A stretch of DNA of 64,000 bases. Source: a virus. The stretch covers positions 1 to 64,000 of IMG/VR virus record IMGVR_UViG_3300046373_000136, one strand, 5' to 3'. Below the pieces are notes generated by a model. That model worked only from the letters and a program-made list of their open reading frames with translations, made no database searches and was not told where the DNA came from. Shown here in pieces: positions 26,000-34,097 of this stretch (position 1 is the first letter of the stretch; every line of letters starts with the position of its first letter). A program made the position numbers and the translations under genes.

Positions 26000-26430
26000 T
26001 AGAGGCTCGCAGTTTTGGCTTCGAGCGCAGCGATCCGAGGTAGCAGAACGGTGGTGAGCTGGTTGTAAGCAGCCAGCACAGCGACCTTGGCATCGATCAG
26101 CGCAGCCAGTGATGCGTCGTTCTTCAGACGCAGATGGGTACCCAGATCAACGAACAGGACTTCCGCTGCCAATGGCAGGGTTGATGCAGGAACGAAGAAT
26201 TTGAATGCCACGGGATAGTCATCACCTTTGTGGCTCTTGGTGATGAAATACGGGTTCACGGTAGCGATCAGGACCACGGAGGCTTCACCATTGCTATCAG
26301 TGACGAACTCCACAGGCTTGGGCTGCTCACCTTGAACGACAGAATCCTGGTAACCGGGTTCGATACGGAACCACGTACCAGTGATGGGCACACCTTCAGG
26401 GGTGCGCAATTTGAATTGCACGGTAGTCAT
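25999..26430 (-). CDS. Hypothetical structural-like protein with Ig-like N-terminus (143 aa)
   Basis: The first 90 residues look beta-sandwich (VQFKLRTPEGVPITGTWFRI, NGEASVVLIATVNPYF), and the last 35 form an Ala/Leu-rich coiled coil (AALIDAKVAVLAAYNQL). Small fibre-like or appendage-chaperone proteins have this layout. It is the first gene of the leftward lysis/tail block, reading away from the 26431-26561 control region, with GAGG eight bases before the ATG. Function unproven. Confidence 0.6.
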   Translation of the reverse strand: MTTVQFKLRTPEGVPITGTWFRIEPGYQDSVVQGEQPKPVEFVTDSNGEASVVLIATVNPYFITKSHKGDDYPVAFKFFVPASTLPLAAEVLFVDLGTHLRLKNDASLAALIDAKVAVLAAYNQLTTVLLPRIAALEAKTASL

Positions 26431-26561
26431 TTAACGGGCCTCGCCAGTAATTAGTAGTTAATGGCATGCAGTAACCACCAAGGTGGAATGGCTGTATTGG
26501 CCCGTTATTGCGCTATCGTATCATTACTTTTATCAATATTTATCCCTAGAAAGGAATTTGT
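26431..26561. promoter_or_regulatory. Divergent intergenic control region with long inverted repeat
   Basis: These 131 bases separate the leftward lysis/tail block from the rightward ThyX-RNR run, so both promoters should lie here. The 9-base arms TAACGGGCC (26432-26440) and GGCCCGTTA (26499-26507) are perfectly complementary. Inside them GCCA/TGGC and CCAC/GTGG can pair further, giving one long stem in DNA or RNA. The stretch after the second arm is AT-rich and ends in AGAAAGGAATTTGT, the ThyX ribosome binding site. No consensus promoter can be assigned with confidence. Confidence 0.6.
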
Positions 26562-27299
26562 ATGCAAGCAACTTACGTAAACCACTACCTCACTGATCGA
26601 GATATTGCTAATTTTGCAAGACAATCGTTCGCCACTGTTGCTGATCAGTTCACCGAACAGCAGAACAACAACCTGATTCGTTTCCTGGCCCGAGGCATGA
26701 CATCGGGTGATTGGGAAAAGACGATTGGGCAGATGCATACCCTTCCAAGTGAAAAGGCTGCTCACAATCTGGCGGTATACATGCGGTCTATCCCTGAACA
26801 CTGGGTACCGTTCGGTCATCCACAGATCACCTTGCGCATGAAAGCCCCTGTACCAATTCGGACACAGTGCTTCAAGCACAAGATCGGCTTCGTGGAGTCG
26901 GAGGAATCCCGCCGCTACATCAAGTCAACGCCGGAGCTATATATCCCCGATGCCTTCCGCTCCGCTGCGGCATCGGTGAAACAAGGATCAGGGGATGAAC
27001 ACCCACACAGTGAAGGTTGGAAAACCCTATATATCGCTATGTGTGAATCAGCTATTGGCGTCTATGGAGACATGTTGGCTGATGGTGTTTGCCCAGAACA
27101 GGCACGTTTCGTCCTTCCGCAAGGTACCGAAGTCAACTGGGTGTGGACAGGCTCCTTGTACGCATTTGCACAGGCATACAACAAGCGTTCGGATTCCCAT
27201 GCTCAAAAGGAAGTTCAGGGTTTGTTTGCGGAAATAGACGCTATAATTTCTCCCCTGTATCCGGTTGCCTGGGCAGCATTAACCCGAGGCGAATACTAA
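26562..27299 (+). CDS. thyX: Flavin-dependent thymidylate synthase
   Basis: 245 residues. ThyX makes dTMP from dUMP using FAD, NADPH and methylene-tetrahydrofolate. The signature region reads LRMKAPVPIRTQCFKHKIGFVESEESRRY. KHK (105-107), eight residues, then Ser 116-RRY is the variant form of the RHR-x7-S motif, like the KHQ-type sites of other phage ThyX proteins. The C-terminal GVCPEQARFVLP and SHAQKEVQGLF segments match ThyX substrate- and FAD-binding elements. It is first in the rightward run and followed by ribonucleotide reductase; with the dUTPase at 62636 this completes a dTTP route. Confidence 0.88.
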   Translation: MQATYVNHYLTDRDIANFARQSFATVADQFTEQQNNNLIRFLARGMTSGDWEKTIGQMHTLPSEKAAHNLAVYMRSIPEHWVPFGHPQITLRMKAPVPIRTQCFKHKIGFVESEESRRYIKSTPELYIPDAFRSAAASVKQGSGDEHPHSEGWKTLYIAMCESAIGVYGDMLADGVCPEQARFVLPQGTEVNWVWTGSLYAFAQAYNKRSDSHAQKEVQGLFAEIDAIISPLYPVAWAALTRGEY

Positions 27300-27309
27300 G
27301 AAGAACGAG

Positions 27310-27324
27310 GCACCCTCCGGGTGC
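27310..27324 (+). other. Small GC-rich hairpin after thyX (GCACCC-TCC-GGGTGC)
   Basis: A perfect 6-bp stem with a TCC loop 11 bases after the thyX stop, followed only by TTT. It belongs to a set of similar mini-hairpins in rightward gaps (29918, 34025). It may be a weak terminator or a transcript-end stabiliser. Confidence 0.6.
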
Positions 27325-27357
27325 TTTAGCGAAGCAATACCCCTGTTGTATATCGTG

Positions 27358-27398
27358 AGCCAGTTCTTTCGTTGTTCCTGGGAAAGACTGGCTTTTTT
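27358..27398 (+). terminator. Rho-independent terminator between thyX and nrdJ
   Basis: AGCCAGTTCTTTC pairs with GAAAGACTGGCT (one bulged T) and is followed by a run of six T. It should end or attenuate transcripts from thyX before the reductase gene. Confidence 0.78.
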
Positions 27399-27422
27399 GC
27401 CCCCAGGAAATGAAAGATAAGA

Positions 27423-29366
27423 ATGACATCACCCTCAGTCGCCCTTCCCACACCCCTCCAAGAGTATGTCCACAAGAGCCGGTACGCACGCTGGATTGAC
27501 AGCAAGCAACGCCGTGAAAACTGGGATGAAACCGTCGCCCGGTATGTTGACTACTTCACAAGCAAGTTCCCCGGCTATCCCCGTCAGCGCATCTATGACA
27601 GCATCGTCAGTCTCAAGACGATGCCGTCTATGCGTGCACTGATGACCGCTGGTCCAGCACTCGAACGTGATCCGATGGCAGGCTTCAACTGCGCCTTTGT
27701 TGCTATCGATGATGTCCGGGCCTTCGATGAAATCCTGTACGTTTTGATGTGCGGCACAGGCATGGGCTTCTCCGTTGAACGTCAGTTCATCGCCAAGTTG
27801 CCCATCATCGGAGCCAAGCCGGTCATGGATGCTGATGGCCTCATGTCCATCGCTACCATTGATGAGCTGACCCCGGTCAGCACCGTCATTCAGGTACGTG
27901 ACTCCAAAGGTGGATGGGCCGATGCCTTCCGCAAACTGATCCAGTCCCTCTATGCGGGGAAGATCCCAACCTGGGATATGTCCAAGATCAGGAAAGCCGG
28001 CGAGAAGCTGAAAGTCTTCGGTGGCCGTGCCAGTGGTCCTCAACCACTGATCGACCTGTTCCAGTTCACCGTGGACACGTTTAAAGGTGCTGTGGGCAGG
28101 AAGCTCAACAGCGTGGAGTGTCACGATCTGGTTTGCAAGATCGCTGACATCGTAGTCGTCGGTGGTGTGCGCCGCTCAGCACTAATAAGTCTGTCGAACC
28201 TGTCAGATGATCGCATGCGTGGAGCCAAGACCGGACAGTGGTGGATCGACAATCCGCAACGTGGCCTGGCCAATAACTCCGCAGCCTACACTGAGCGTCC
28301 ATCAGCCGAACTGTTCATGAAAGAATGGCTCAGCCTGGTGGAATCGAAGTCGGGTGAACGCGGAATCTTCAATCGCCAAGCAGCAATACGCAAGGCACTC
28401 GAAGGTGGACGCCGTGATGCTACCCAGCTCGTCGGCACCAACCCGTGTGCAGAAATTACCCTGCGCTCTGCTGGCCTGTGCAACCTGTCTGAAGTTGTCG
28501 TTCGTGCTGGTGACACACTGGAAGACCTGATGGACAAGATTGAAGTGGCTGTCATCACTGGTACCTACCAGTCGATGCTGACCAACTTCCGTCATGTACG
28601 TGCCATCTGGAAGAACAACCAGGAAGAAGAACGCCTTCTGGGTGTATCCCTGACCGGCATCATGGACCATGAAGTCCTGTCCATCACAGGACTGGAAGCA
28701 GCTTCCTGGCTCCAAAGCCTGAAGCGCCATGCCATTGAAGTCAACAAGGTCTGGGCTGACAAGCTGGGCATCAACCAATCGGTTGCAGTTACCACGGTGA
28801 AGCCATCCGGTACCGTATCCCAACTGGTCGATTCGGCCTCCGGCATCCACCCACGGTATTCGGAGTTCTATATCCGGACTGTGCGTGCAGACAAGAAAGA
28901 CCCGCTGGCTCAGCTCATGCGTAGTCAAGGCTTCCCCGTCGAAGACTGCGTGACCAAACCTGATACCACGGACATCTTCAGCTTCCCAGTGCAAGGTCCA
29001 GCACATGCGGTGTTCCGCAATGACCGGACTGCCATCGAACAGCTCGAACATTACCTGATGGTGCTGGACAATTTTGTCGAGCACAATGTCTCCATCACGG
29101 TGTATGTGAAAGATGAAGAATGGCTGGAAGTCGGTGCGTGGGTGTACAAGCACTTCGACAAGCTGGCCGGTGTTTCTTTCCTGCCGCACAGCGATCACAG
29201 CTATCGCCAAGCACCCTACACCGAATGCGACAAGGCAACCTATGAAGCCCTGCTGGCAAAGATGCCTGTAATGGACTGGGAAGCCCTGGCCAACTTCGAG
29301 AAGGATGATGCGACAGTTAATACGAAAGAGCTGGCTTGCTCTGGCGGCGTCTGCGAGATTCTGTAA
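27423..29366 (+). CDS. nrdJ: Class II (B12-dependent) ribonucleoside-triphosphate reductase
   Basis: 647 residues, similar to monomeric adenosylcobalamin-dependent reductases such as the Lactobacillus leichmannii enzyme (739 aa). NPCAEI gives the thiyl-radical Cys 342 and Glu 344. Cys 353 in AGLCNLS lies 11 residues on, the same spacing as C408/C419 of that enzyme, and Cys 90 in GFNCAF is the other redox partner. The C-terminal CSGGVC (639, 644) matches the shuttle pair C731/C736. It reduces NTPs to dNTPs without oxygen dependence but needs host cobalamin. The start follows GGAAATGAAAGATAAGA. Confidence 0.93.
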   Translation: MTSPSVALPTPLQEYVHKSRYARWIDSKQRRENWDETVARYVDYFTSKFPGYPRQRIYDSIVSLKTMPSMRALMTAGPALERDPMAGFNCAFVAIDDVRAFDEILYVLMCGTGMGFSVERQFIAKLPIIGAKPVMDADGLMSIATIDELTPVSTVIQVRDSKGGWADAFRKLIQSLYAGKIPTWDMSKIRKAGEKLKVFGGRASGPQPLIDLFQFTVDTFKGAVGRKLNSVECHDLVCKIADIVVVGGVRRSALISLSNLSDDRMRGAKTGQWWIDNPQRGLANNSAAYTERPSAELFMKEWLSLVESKSGERGIFNRQAAIRKALEGGRRDATQLVGTNPCAEITLRSAGLCNLSEVVVRAGDTLEDLMDKIEVAVITGTYQSMLTNFRHVRAIWKNNQEEERLLGVSLTGIMDHEVLSITGLEAASWLQSLKRHAIEVNKVWADKLGINQSVAVTTVKPSGTVSQLVDSASGIHPRYSEFYIRTVRADKKDPLAQLMRSQGFPVEDCVTKPDTTDIFSFPVQGPAHAVFRNDRTAIEQLEHYLMVLDNFVEHNVSITVYVKDEEWLEVGAWVYKHFDKLAGVSFLPHSDHSYRQAPYTECDKATYEALLAKMPVMDWEALANFEKDDATVNTKELACSGGVCEIL

Positions 29367-29387
29367 GCAGGTATTTTCACTTCACAG

Positions 29388-29409
29388 GCGCCCTCCGGGG
29401 CGCTTTTTT
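29388..29409 (+). terminator. Rho-independent terminator after nrdJ
   Basis: The stem GCGCCC/GGGCGC with loop TCCG (a UNCG-type tetraloop) is followed by TTTTTT, 21 bases after the nrdJ stop. Confidence 0.88.
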
Positions 29410-29424
29410 ACCCTTGGAGATCAC

Positions 29425-29910
29425 ATGCATCAATGTAATCATCGTGGCTGTATTGATCAGGCGATCAAAGGCAGTCCTTATTGTGCTGGCCATGCATCAG
29501 CACAAGAAAAACGTGAGCTGGAAGCTGTTGTTGGTAAAGGTCCACATCCTGAAAATACTAATAGTGGATGGGTCAGTCCTGAAGCGGTTGCCGCATTTAA
29601 TAAGCAAACACAGAGCACCTGTATCGTCATGACTGAGCCAAAGAAAGAATCCTCCGGTGGTGACAACGACTACTGGGTAGCCAATATCACTGAACCGAAA
29701 CGCCTTGCTCCCTACAAGGCCGAAGCCGAAGACCTGATTGAACTGTTCCAGTTCAGCTTTGCAGAAGGCAATGCATTCAAAGCACTCTGGCGTATGGGCA
29801 TGGATCGTGTCGCTACGGGCAAGCCCGGCGACACTCCCCTGCGCAATGCCGAGAAGGTGGCCTACTACGGTAGCCGCATGGTTAAAGCAGAACAAAAGAA
29901 ACTGAAGTAA
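29425..29910 (+). CDS. Zinc-finger N-terminal hypothetical protein (161 aa)
   Basis: Start at ATG 29425 behind CTTGGAGATCAC and after the nrdJ terminator. The longer frame upstream runs inside nrdJ and is not used. Residues 4-23 (CNHRGC ... YCAGH) form a C-x4-C-x10-C-x3-H finger. From residue 69 a second part begins MTEPKKESSGG and continues with a helical domain (LIELFQFSFAEGNAFKALWRMGMDRV). The start of that part at 29629 could give a shorter isoform. Function unknown; it is upstream of the RecB-like nuclease. Confidence 0.68.
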   Translation: MHQCNHRGCIDQAIKGSPYCAGHASAQEKRELEAVVGKGPHPENTNSGWVSPEAVAAFNKQTQSTCIVMTEPKKESSGGDNDYWVANITEPKRLAPYKAEAEDLIELFQFSFAEGNAFKALWRMGMDRVATGKPGDTPLRNAEKVAYYGSRMVKAEQKKLK

Positions 29911-29917
29911 TCCCCAG

Positions 29918-29932
29918 GGAGCCTCCGGCTCC
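29918..29932 (+). other. Mini-hairpin GGAGCC-TCC-GGCTCC
   Basis: A 6-bp perfect stem with TCC loop in the gap before the nuclease gene, followed by TTCTCCGA, a short motif also found near 33160 and 39735. Termination, RNA stabilisation or a DNA hairpin signal are all possible. Confidence 0.6.
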
Positions 29933-29961
29933 TTCTCCGAATATCTCATTAAGGAATCCCC

Positions 29962-30948
29962 ATGACTGCTCGCTATTCCAACGTATCCGATGTGCCTCTG
30001 GCCATGGGTGTATTTCTCGCCACTGACACGTACGATCATGATGAACGTCCGTTCGTGATCAGTGCTACCAGCCTGATGAAACCACTGCGTCAGATCATCC
30101 TGCCGACACGCATTCCACCAGGACTGGCCTTGCCGAAACTGGCAGACCAGATCAGGACACAGATCGGCCGATCCGTTCACGATGCCATTGAACGTGCATG
30201 GCTGTACAACTATGCTCAGGCTATGACTGACATGGGTTATCCAGATCACGTCATAGCACGGGTCAGGCTCAACCCGACAGCAAAAGAATTAGACGATTGC
30301 CCAGACTGCATCCCCGTCTACGTGGAACAGCGTGCCGAGAAGAAGGTAGGCAAGTGGATCGTCACAGGCAAGTACGACATCATCGCTGATGGTCGTGTGC
30401 AGGATTATAAGACCGCTTCCATCTGGTCCTACATGAACCAGGTGAACAAAGAGAAGCAGGCCCAACAGGGCAGCATCTACAAGTGGCTCAACCCCGATAT
30501 CGTCTATGACGATCAGATCGACATTCACCATATCTTCCTGGATTGGTCAGCGGCCAAGACCAGTGATGTGAACTACCCACAGCGTGCCTTCATCATGCAA
30601 AGCATCGACCTGATGAGCGTGAACCAGACAGACCAGTTCGTCAAACGCAAGCTCGCCTTGCTGGAACGTTACTGGGATGCAGATGAAGCAAGCATCCCCG
30701 TCTGCACGGATGAAGAACTCTGGCGTTCGGACCCGGTGTTCAAGTACTACGGCAACGACACCAACGTCAAAGCCTCCAAGAATTTCAGTGACAAGTCCGA
30801 GGCGTACACCTACGTCGCAGACAAGGGCAAGGGCCACATCAAGGAAGTCCCTGGCACTGTCACCGCCTGCAAATACTGCAATGCCTTCCAGGCTTGCTCC
30901 CAGAAAGATGCCCTGATTGCAGGTGGCTTTCTCACATTCACCAGATAA
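29962..30948 (+). CDS. RecB-like PD-(D/E)XK exonuclease (Cas4/AddB type)
   Basis: 328 residues. GRSVHDAIE (His 73), then GKYDIIADGRVQDYKTAS (Asp 139, Asp 148, Lys 150) is the H ... D ... (D/E)xK core of RecB-family nucleases. The C-terminus has CKYCNAFQAC (C303, C306, C312), a C-x2-C-x5-C group like the iron-sulphur cluster of Cas4 and AddB; the fourth ligand could be Cys 113 or 116. N4-like phages carry a comparable nuclease upstream of the primase. It probably processes DNA ends in replication or recombination. The start follows TTAAGGAATCCCC. Confidence 0.82.
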   Translation: MTARYSNVSDVPLAMGVFLATDTYDHDERPFVISATSLMKPLRQIILPTRIPPGLALPKLADQIRTQIGRSVHDAIERAWLYNYAQAMTDMGYPDHVIARVRLNPTAKELDDCPDCIPVYVEQRAEKKVGKWIVTGKYDIIADGRVQDYKTASIWSYMNQVNKEKQAQQGSIYKWLNPDIVYDDQIDIHHIFLDWSAAKTSDVNYPQRAFIMQSIDLMSVNQTDQFVKRKLALLERYWDADEASIPVCTDEELWRSDPVFKYYGNDTNVKASKNFSDKSEAYTYVADKGKGHIKEVPGTVTACKYCNAFQACSQKDALIAGGFLTFTR

Positions 30949-30956
30949 GGAACCCC

Positions 30957-33131
30957 ATGAAACCCTACGAGGAAATGGAATACAACGAGTCATCCGAAGA
31001 ATTGGTGCAGATTCTCTGCGCCAAGACTCAGAACAGCAACCCGCTGTTCTTCCGCATCCTGGTCGGCTACTACTTCAGCATGATGGCCTCCATGATGCGT
31101 TGTAAGATCGCTACCCATGACACCGGAGATATCCCGGTCAACATGTATGCCCTGAACCTGTCACCTTCCGGTACCGGTAAAGGCAAGTCCACCAACATCA
31201 TTGAAGGCACCGTCCTGAAAGCTTTCAGGACACGCTTTCTGGAAGAAACCTTCCCACTGCTGGCCAAGCAAAATCTGCCAGTGCTGGCGACTCGTCGTGC
31301 AGCCAAGAAGAATATCGATCCCGATGCCGAGCTGGAACGAGTCGAGAAGGAATTCGAAGGCTTGGGCGAGCTGTTGTTTAGCTTCAGCGAAGCCACCAGC
31401 CCAGCAATCAAGCAGGCCCGTGACAAGCTGCTCATGGCCGATGCAGGTTCCCTGAACTTGCAGATCGATGAGATTGGTTCCAATCTCTCAGGTGCTATTG
31501 AAGCCCTGAACACCTACCTTGAACTGTATGACGTGGGTCTGGTGAAGCGCAAGCTGACCAAGAACACGGCCGACAGCAAGCGTGGTGAAGAAATCATCGG
31601 CATGACACCAGCGAACCTGCTGATGTTCGGTACCCCAAGCAAGCTGCTGGACGGTGGCAAGAACGAGGAAGAATTTTATTCCCTGCTCGATACCGGTTAT
31701 GCACGACGCTGCATCATCGGCTATACCCGTGAATCGAACAAGCTCCTGGACCTCACTCCCGAGGAAATCTATGAGCTGACCGCGAGCACCGACACCGACC
31801 TGCTGCTGGAAGACATGGGCAAGCGGTTCGAAAACCTGGCTGACATCCAAGGCGTCAACAAGAAGCTGATCATCCAACGGGATACGGTCATCACCATGAT
31901 CGCGTACCGTCAGGCGTGCGAACGGCAAGCGTCAGCGTTGCCGGAGCACGATGAGATCAAGAAGACTGAAATGGCACACCGCTATTTCAAAGCACTCAAG
32001 CTGGCGGGTGCCTATGCCTTCATTGACGACTCACCCGAGTTGACCGAGGACCATCTGTACCAGGCCATTAAAGTGGTCGAAGACAGTGGCGAAGCATTCG
32101 GCCGACTGCTATCCCGTGATCGTCCTTACGTCAAGCTGGCCAAGTATCTGGCTGAGATTGGCAAGGAAGTCACACAAGCTGACCTGACGCAAGACCTCCC
32201 GTTCTACCGTGGTGCTGTCGCCATGAAACAGGAAATGATCAGCTTGGCGATTGCCTGGGCTTACAAGCACAACATCATCATCAAGAAAGCCTTCAGCGAT
32301 GGGATCGAGTTCTTGCGTGGGGAAGCATTGCAACCCACACAGACGGATGAGTTGATCATCAGCTACAGCGAAGACATGACCGAAGGCTACGAGAACGGCA
32401 CCGCTGCGTTCGAGGAACTGGGTCCGAACCTGATGGTGCTGCCCGATATGCATTGGGTCTCACATCATCTGGCCGGCGGTTATCGCAATGAGGATAACTG
32501 TCTCCCTGGCTTCAACATGATCGTGCTGGACGTAGATGGTGGCACCAAAATAGACGTGGTGCGTCAAGTGCTTAAGCCGTACAAGTACCTGCTGTACACC
32601 ACCAAGCGGCACACGGATGCAGAGCATCGCTTCCGGGTCATCATGCCGATGAGTTACACGCTGAAAATGGATTCCAAGGAATACAAGGAATTCATGAGCA
32701 ACGTGTGTGAATGGCTTCCCTTTGATTCTGATGAAGAAGCCTATCAACGTGGCCGCAAGTGGCTCACCAATGATGTCGCCGGGCAACCTGATGGTGTGGC
32801 TGAGTACAACGACAACCCGGATGCCGTGTTGTTCGATGTGCTGCCATTCATCCCGAAGACCAGCAAGAACGAAGACCGCAAGGACTTAATTAAGTCCCAA
32901 CAGTCGATGGACAAGCTGGAACGCTGGGTAATGAACAACATCGGTGACGGCAATCGTAATAACATGCTGCTCCGTTACGGCATGATGCTGGTCGATTCCG
33001 GTCTTGACCTGAGTTCAGTCCAGCAAAAGATCGTGGCATTAAACGAGAAGATCAGGGACAAGCTCAGTGAAATTGAGCTGGCCTCCACCATCTTTATCAG
33101 TGTCGCCAAAGCAATAGCCAAGCGGCCATAA
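30957..33131 (+). CDS. DNA primase with N-terminal ATPase domain (N4 gp43-like)
   Basis: ATG 30957 follows AAGGAACCCC; the frame extends back into the nuclease gene, but the start context decides for 724 residues. The N-terminal part has Walker A PSGTGKGKST (70-79) and an LQIDEIGSN segment as in DUF3987-type helicase-like ATPases. The C-terminal part has an archaeo-eukaryotic primase pattern: VLDVDGG (D525, D527) and HRFRVIMP (H557, R558, R560). A combined unwinding and priming enzyme is likely. It sits between the RecB-like nuclease and the ParB-like gene, in the N4-type replication cluster. Confidence 0.75.
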   Translation: MKPYEEMEYNESSEELVQILCAKTQNSNPLFFRILVGYYFSMMASMMRCKIATHDTGDIPVNMYALNLSPSGTGKGKSTNIIEGTVLKAFRTRFLEETFPLLAKQNLPVLATRRAAKKNIDPDAELERVEKEFEGLGELLFSFSEATSPAIKQARDKLLMADAGSLNLQIDEIGSNLSGAIEALNTYLELYDVGLVKRKLTKNTADSKRGEEIIGMTPANLLMFGTPSKLLDGGKNEEEFYSLLDTGYARRCIIGYTRESNKLLDLTPEEIYELTASTDTDLLLEDMGKRFENLADIQGVNKKLIIQRDTVITMIAYRQACERQASALPEHDEIKKTEMAHRYFKALKLAGAYAFIDDSPELTEDHLYQAIKVVEDSGEAFGRLLSRDRPYVKLAKYLAEIGKEVTQADLTQDLPFYRGAVAMKQEMISLAIAWAYKHNIIIKKAFSDGIEFLRGEALQPTQTDELIISYSEDMTEGYENGTAAFEELGPNLMVLPDMHWVSHHLAGGYRNEDNCLPGFNMIVLDVDGGTKIDVVRQVLKPYKYLLYTTKRHTDAEHRFRVIMPMSYTLKMDSKEYKEFMSNVCEWLPFDSDEEAYQRGRKWLTNDVAGQPDGVAEYNDNPDAVLFDVLPFIPKTSKNEDRKDLIKSQQSMDKLERWVMNNIGDGNRNNMLLRYGMMLVDSGLDLSSVQQKIVALNEKIRDKLSEIELASTIFISVAKAIAKRP

Positions 33132-33135
33132 CCAC

Positions 33136-33153
33136 AGGGGGCTACGGCCCCCT
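33136..33153 (+). terminator. Hairpin AGGGGGC-TACG-GCCCCCT after the primase gene
   Basis: A 7-bp stem capped by TACG, a UNCG-family tetraloop closed by C-G, 5 bases after the primase stop and followed by CTCCTTTCTCCG. It may be a weak terminator or an RNA end protector. Confidence 0.6.
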
Positions 33154-33173
33154 CTCCTTTCTCCGAGGAAATA

Positions 33174-34016
33174 ATGGAAGACTTCTCCCAAGAATTTACG
33201 CAAGGCAAGATCAAGGATGCAATGAAACTAGCGAATGCTGGTTCCAGTGATCTGTGGATGGTTCCACCCCATCAAATTTGCATCAAGGATGGATTCAACA
33301 TCCGGACACGCAACCAAGCCTACGAGGACAAGGTTCTCTGGCTCATGGAGCAGATCAGCGTCAACGGCTTCGACCGTACCAAGCCGATCCCTGGTTTCGT
33401 GGCACTCGAAGACGGCAACAATGTCATCTACGCCATTGGCGGTCACAGACGCATGGAAGCGGTCCAGAGGCTCATCGAAGATGGGATGGAGATCGATGCT
33501 ATACCCATGGTCATGAAACCCCGTGGCACCTCCATGGAAGACCTCACAGTCGATCTGTACACGGACAACGAAAGTGATCCGGTGGACATGCTAGGCCAGG
33601 CTACTGCCGCCAAGCGCATGATCGGCTTCGGCACACCTGAGAAACGGATTGCCGAGCGCATGGGATGGTCACTTGAAAAGGTGAATGATTTACTCTCGCT
33701 GGCCTCCGCACCTTCGGCGCTACGCCAGCTCGTAGCCGAGGAAAAGGTAGCCGCAACTGTAGCTATCGACACCATCAAGAAGCATGGTGACAAGGCACTG
33801 GACAAGCTGCATGCAGCGTTGGCCAAGTCCAATGGCAAGGTGACTGCCAAGCACCTGGATACACCTGAAATTCTGTTCAAGAAGTATGTCAAGAAGCAGG
33901 CCCCTGTTCTGTTCAACACCTTGATTAAGGTACAGGCTGATCCTGGCTTCCAACATCTGTCAGAAGAAATGCAGATATTGGTTCTGGACTTGGTACACAA
34001 CGTCAAGCAGAAGTAG
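33174..34016 (+). CDS. ParB-like nuclease-domain / DNA-binding protein
   Basis: 280 residues. Residues 60-125 form the ParB N-terminal fold with the nucleotide-binding AIGGHRRMEA motif (GGHRR at 89-93). A helix-turn-helix-like region (KRIAERMGWSLEKVNDLLSLA) follows near 160-180. Phage ParB-like proteins serve in replication or transcription control. N4 has a ParB-domain gene in the same cluster. GAGGAAATA precedes the ATG. Confidence 0.85.
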   Translation: MEDFSQEFTQGKIKDAMKLANAGSSDLWMVPPHQICIKDGFNIRTRNQAYEDKVLWLMEQISVNGFDRTKPIPGFVALEDGNNVIYAIGGHRRMEAVQRLIEDGMEIDAIPMVMKPRGTSMEDLTVDLYTDNESDPVDMLGQATAAKRMIGFGTPEKRIAERMGWSLEKVNDLLSLASAPSALRQLVAEEKVAATVAIDTIKKHGDKALDKLHAALAKSNGKVTAKHLDTPEILFKKYVKKQAPVLFNTLIKVQADPGFQHLSEEMQILVLDLVHNVKQK

Positions 34017-34024
34017 ATGAACAG

Positions 34025-34039
34025 GGACGCTCCGCGTCC
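34025..34039 (+). other. Mini-hairpin GGACGC-TCC-GCGTCC
   Basis: A perfect 6-bp stem and TCC loop just after the ParB-like gene stop, same design as 27310 and 29918. A second, weaker stem GGACC-ATTC-GGTCC follows at about 34057-34070. Confidence 0.6.
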
Positions 34040-34097
34040 TTGTGCGAAAAATATAGGGACCATTCGGTCCAAACCCGAGAAGAAGGAAACTGAACCA

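Noticed and set aside
28302-29210. 302-codon minus-strand frame over nrdJ
   Set aside because: Opposite a complete class II reductase with all catalytic cysteines.
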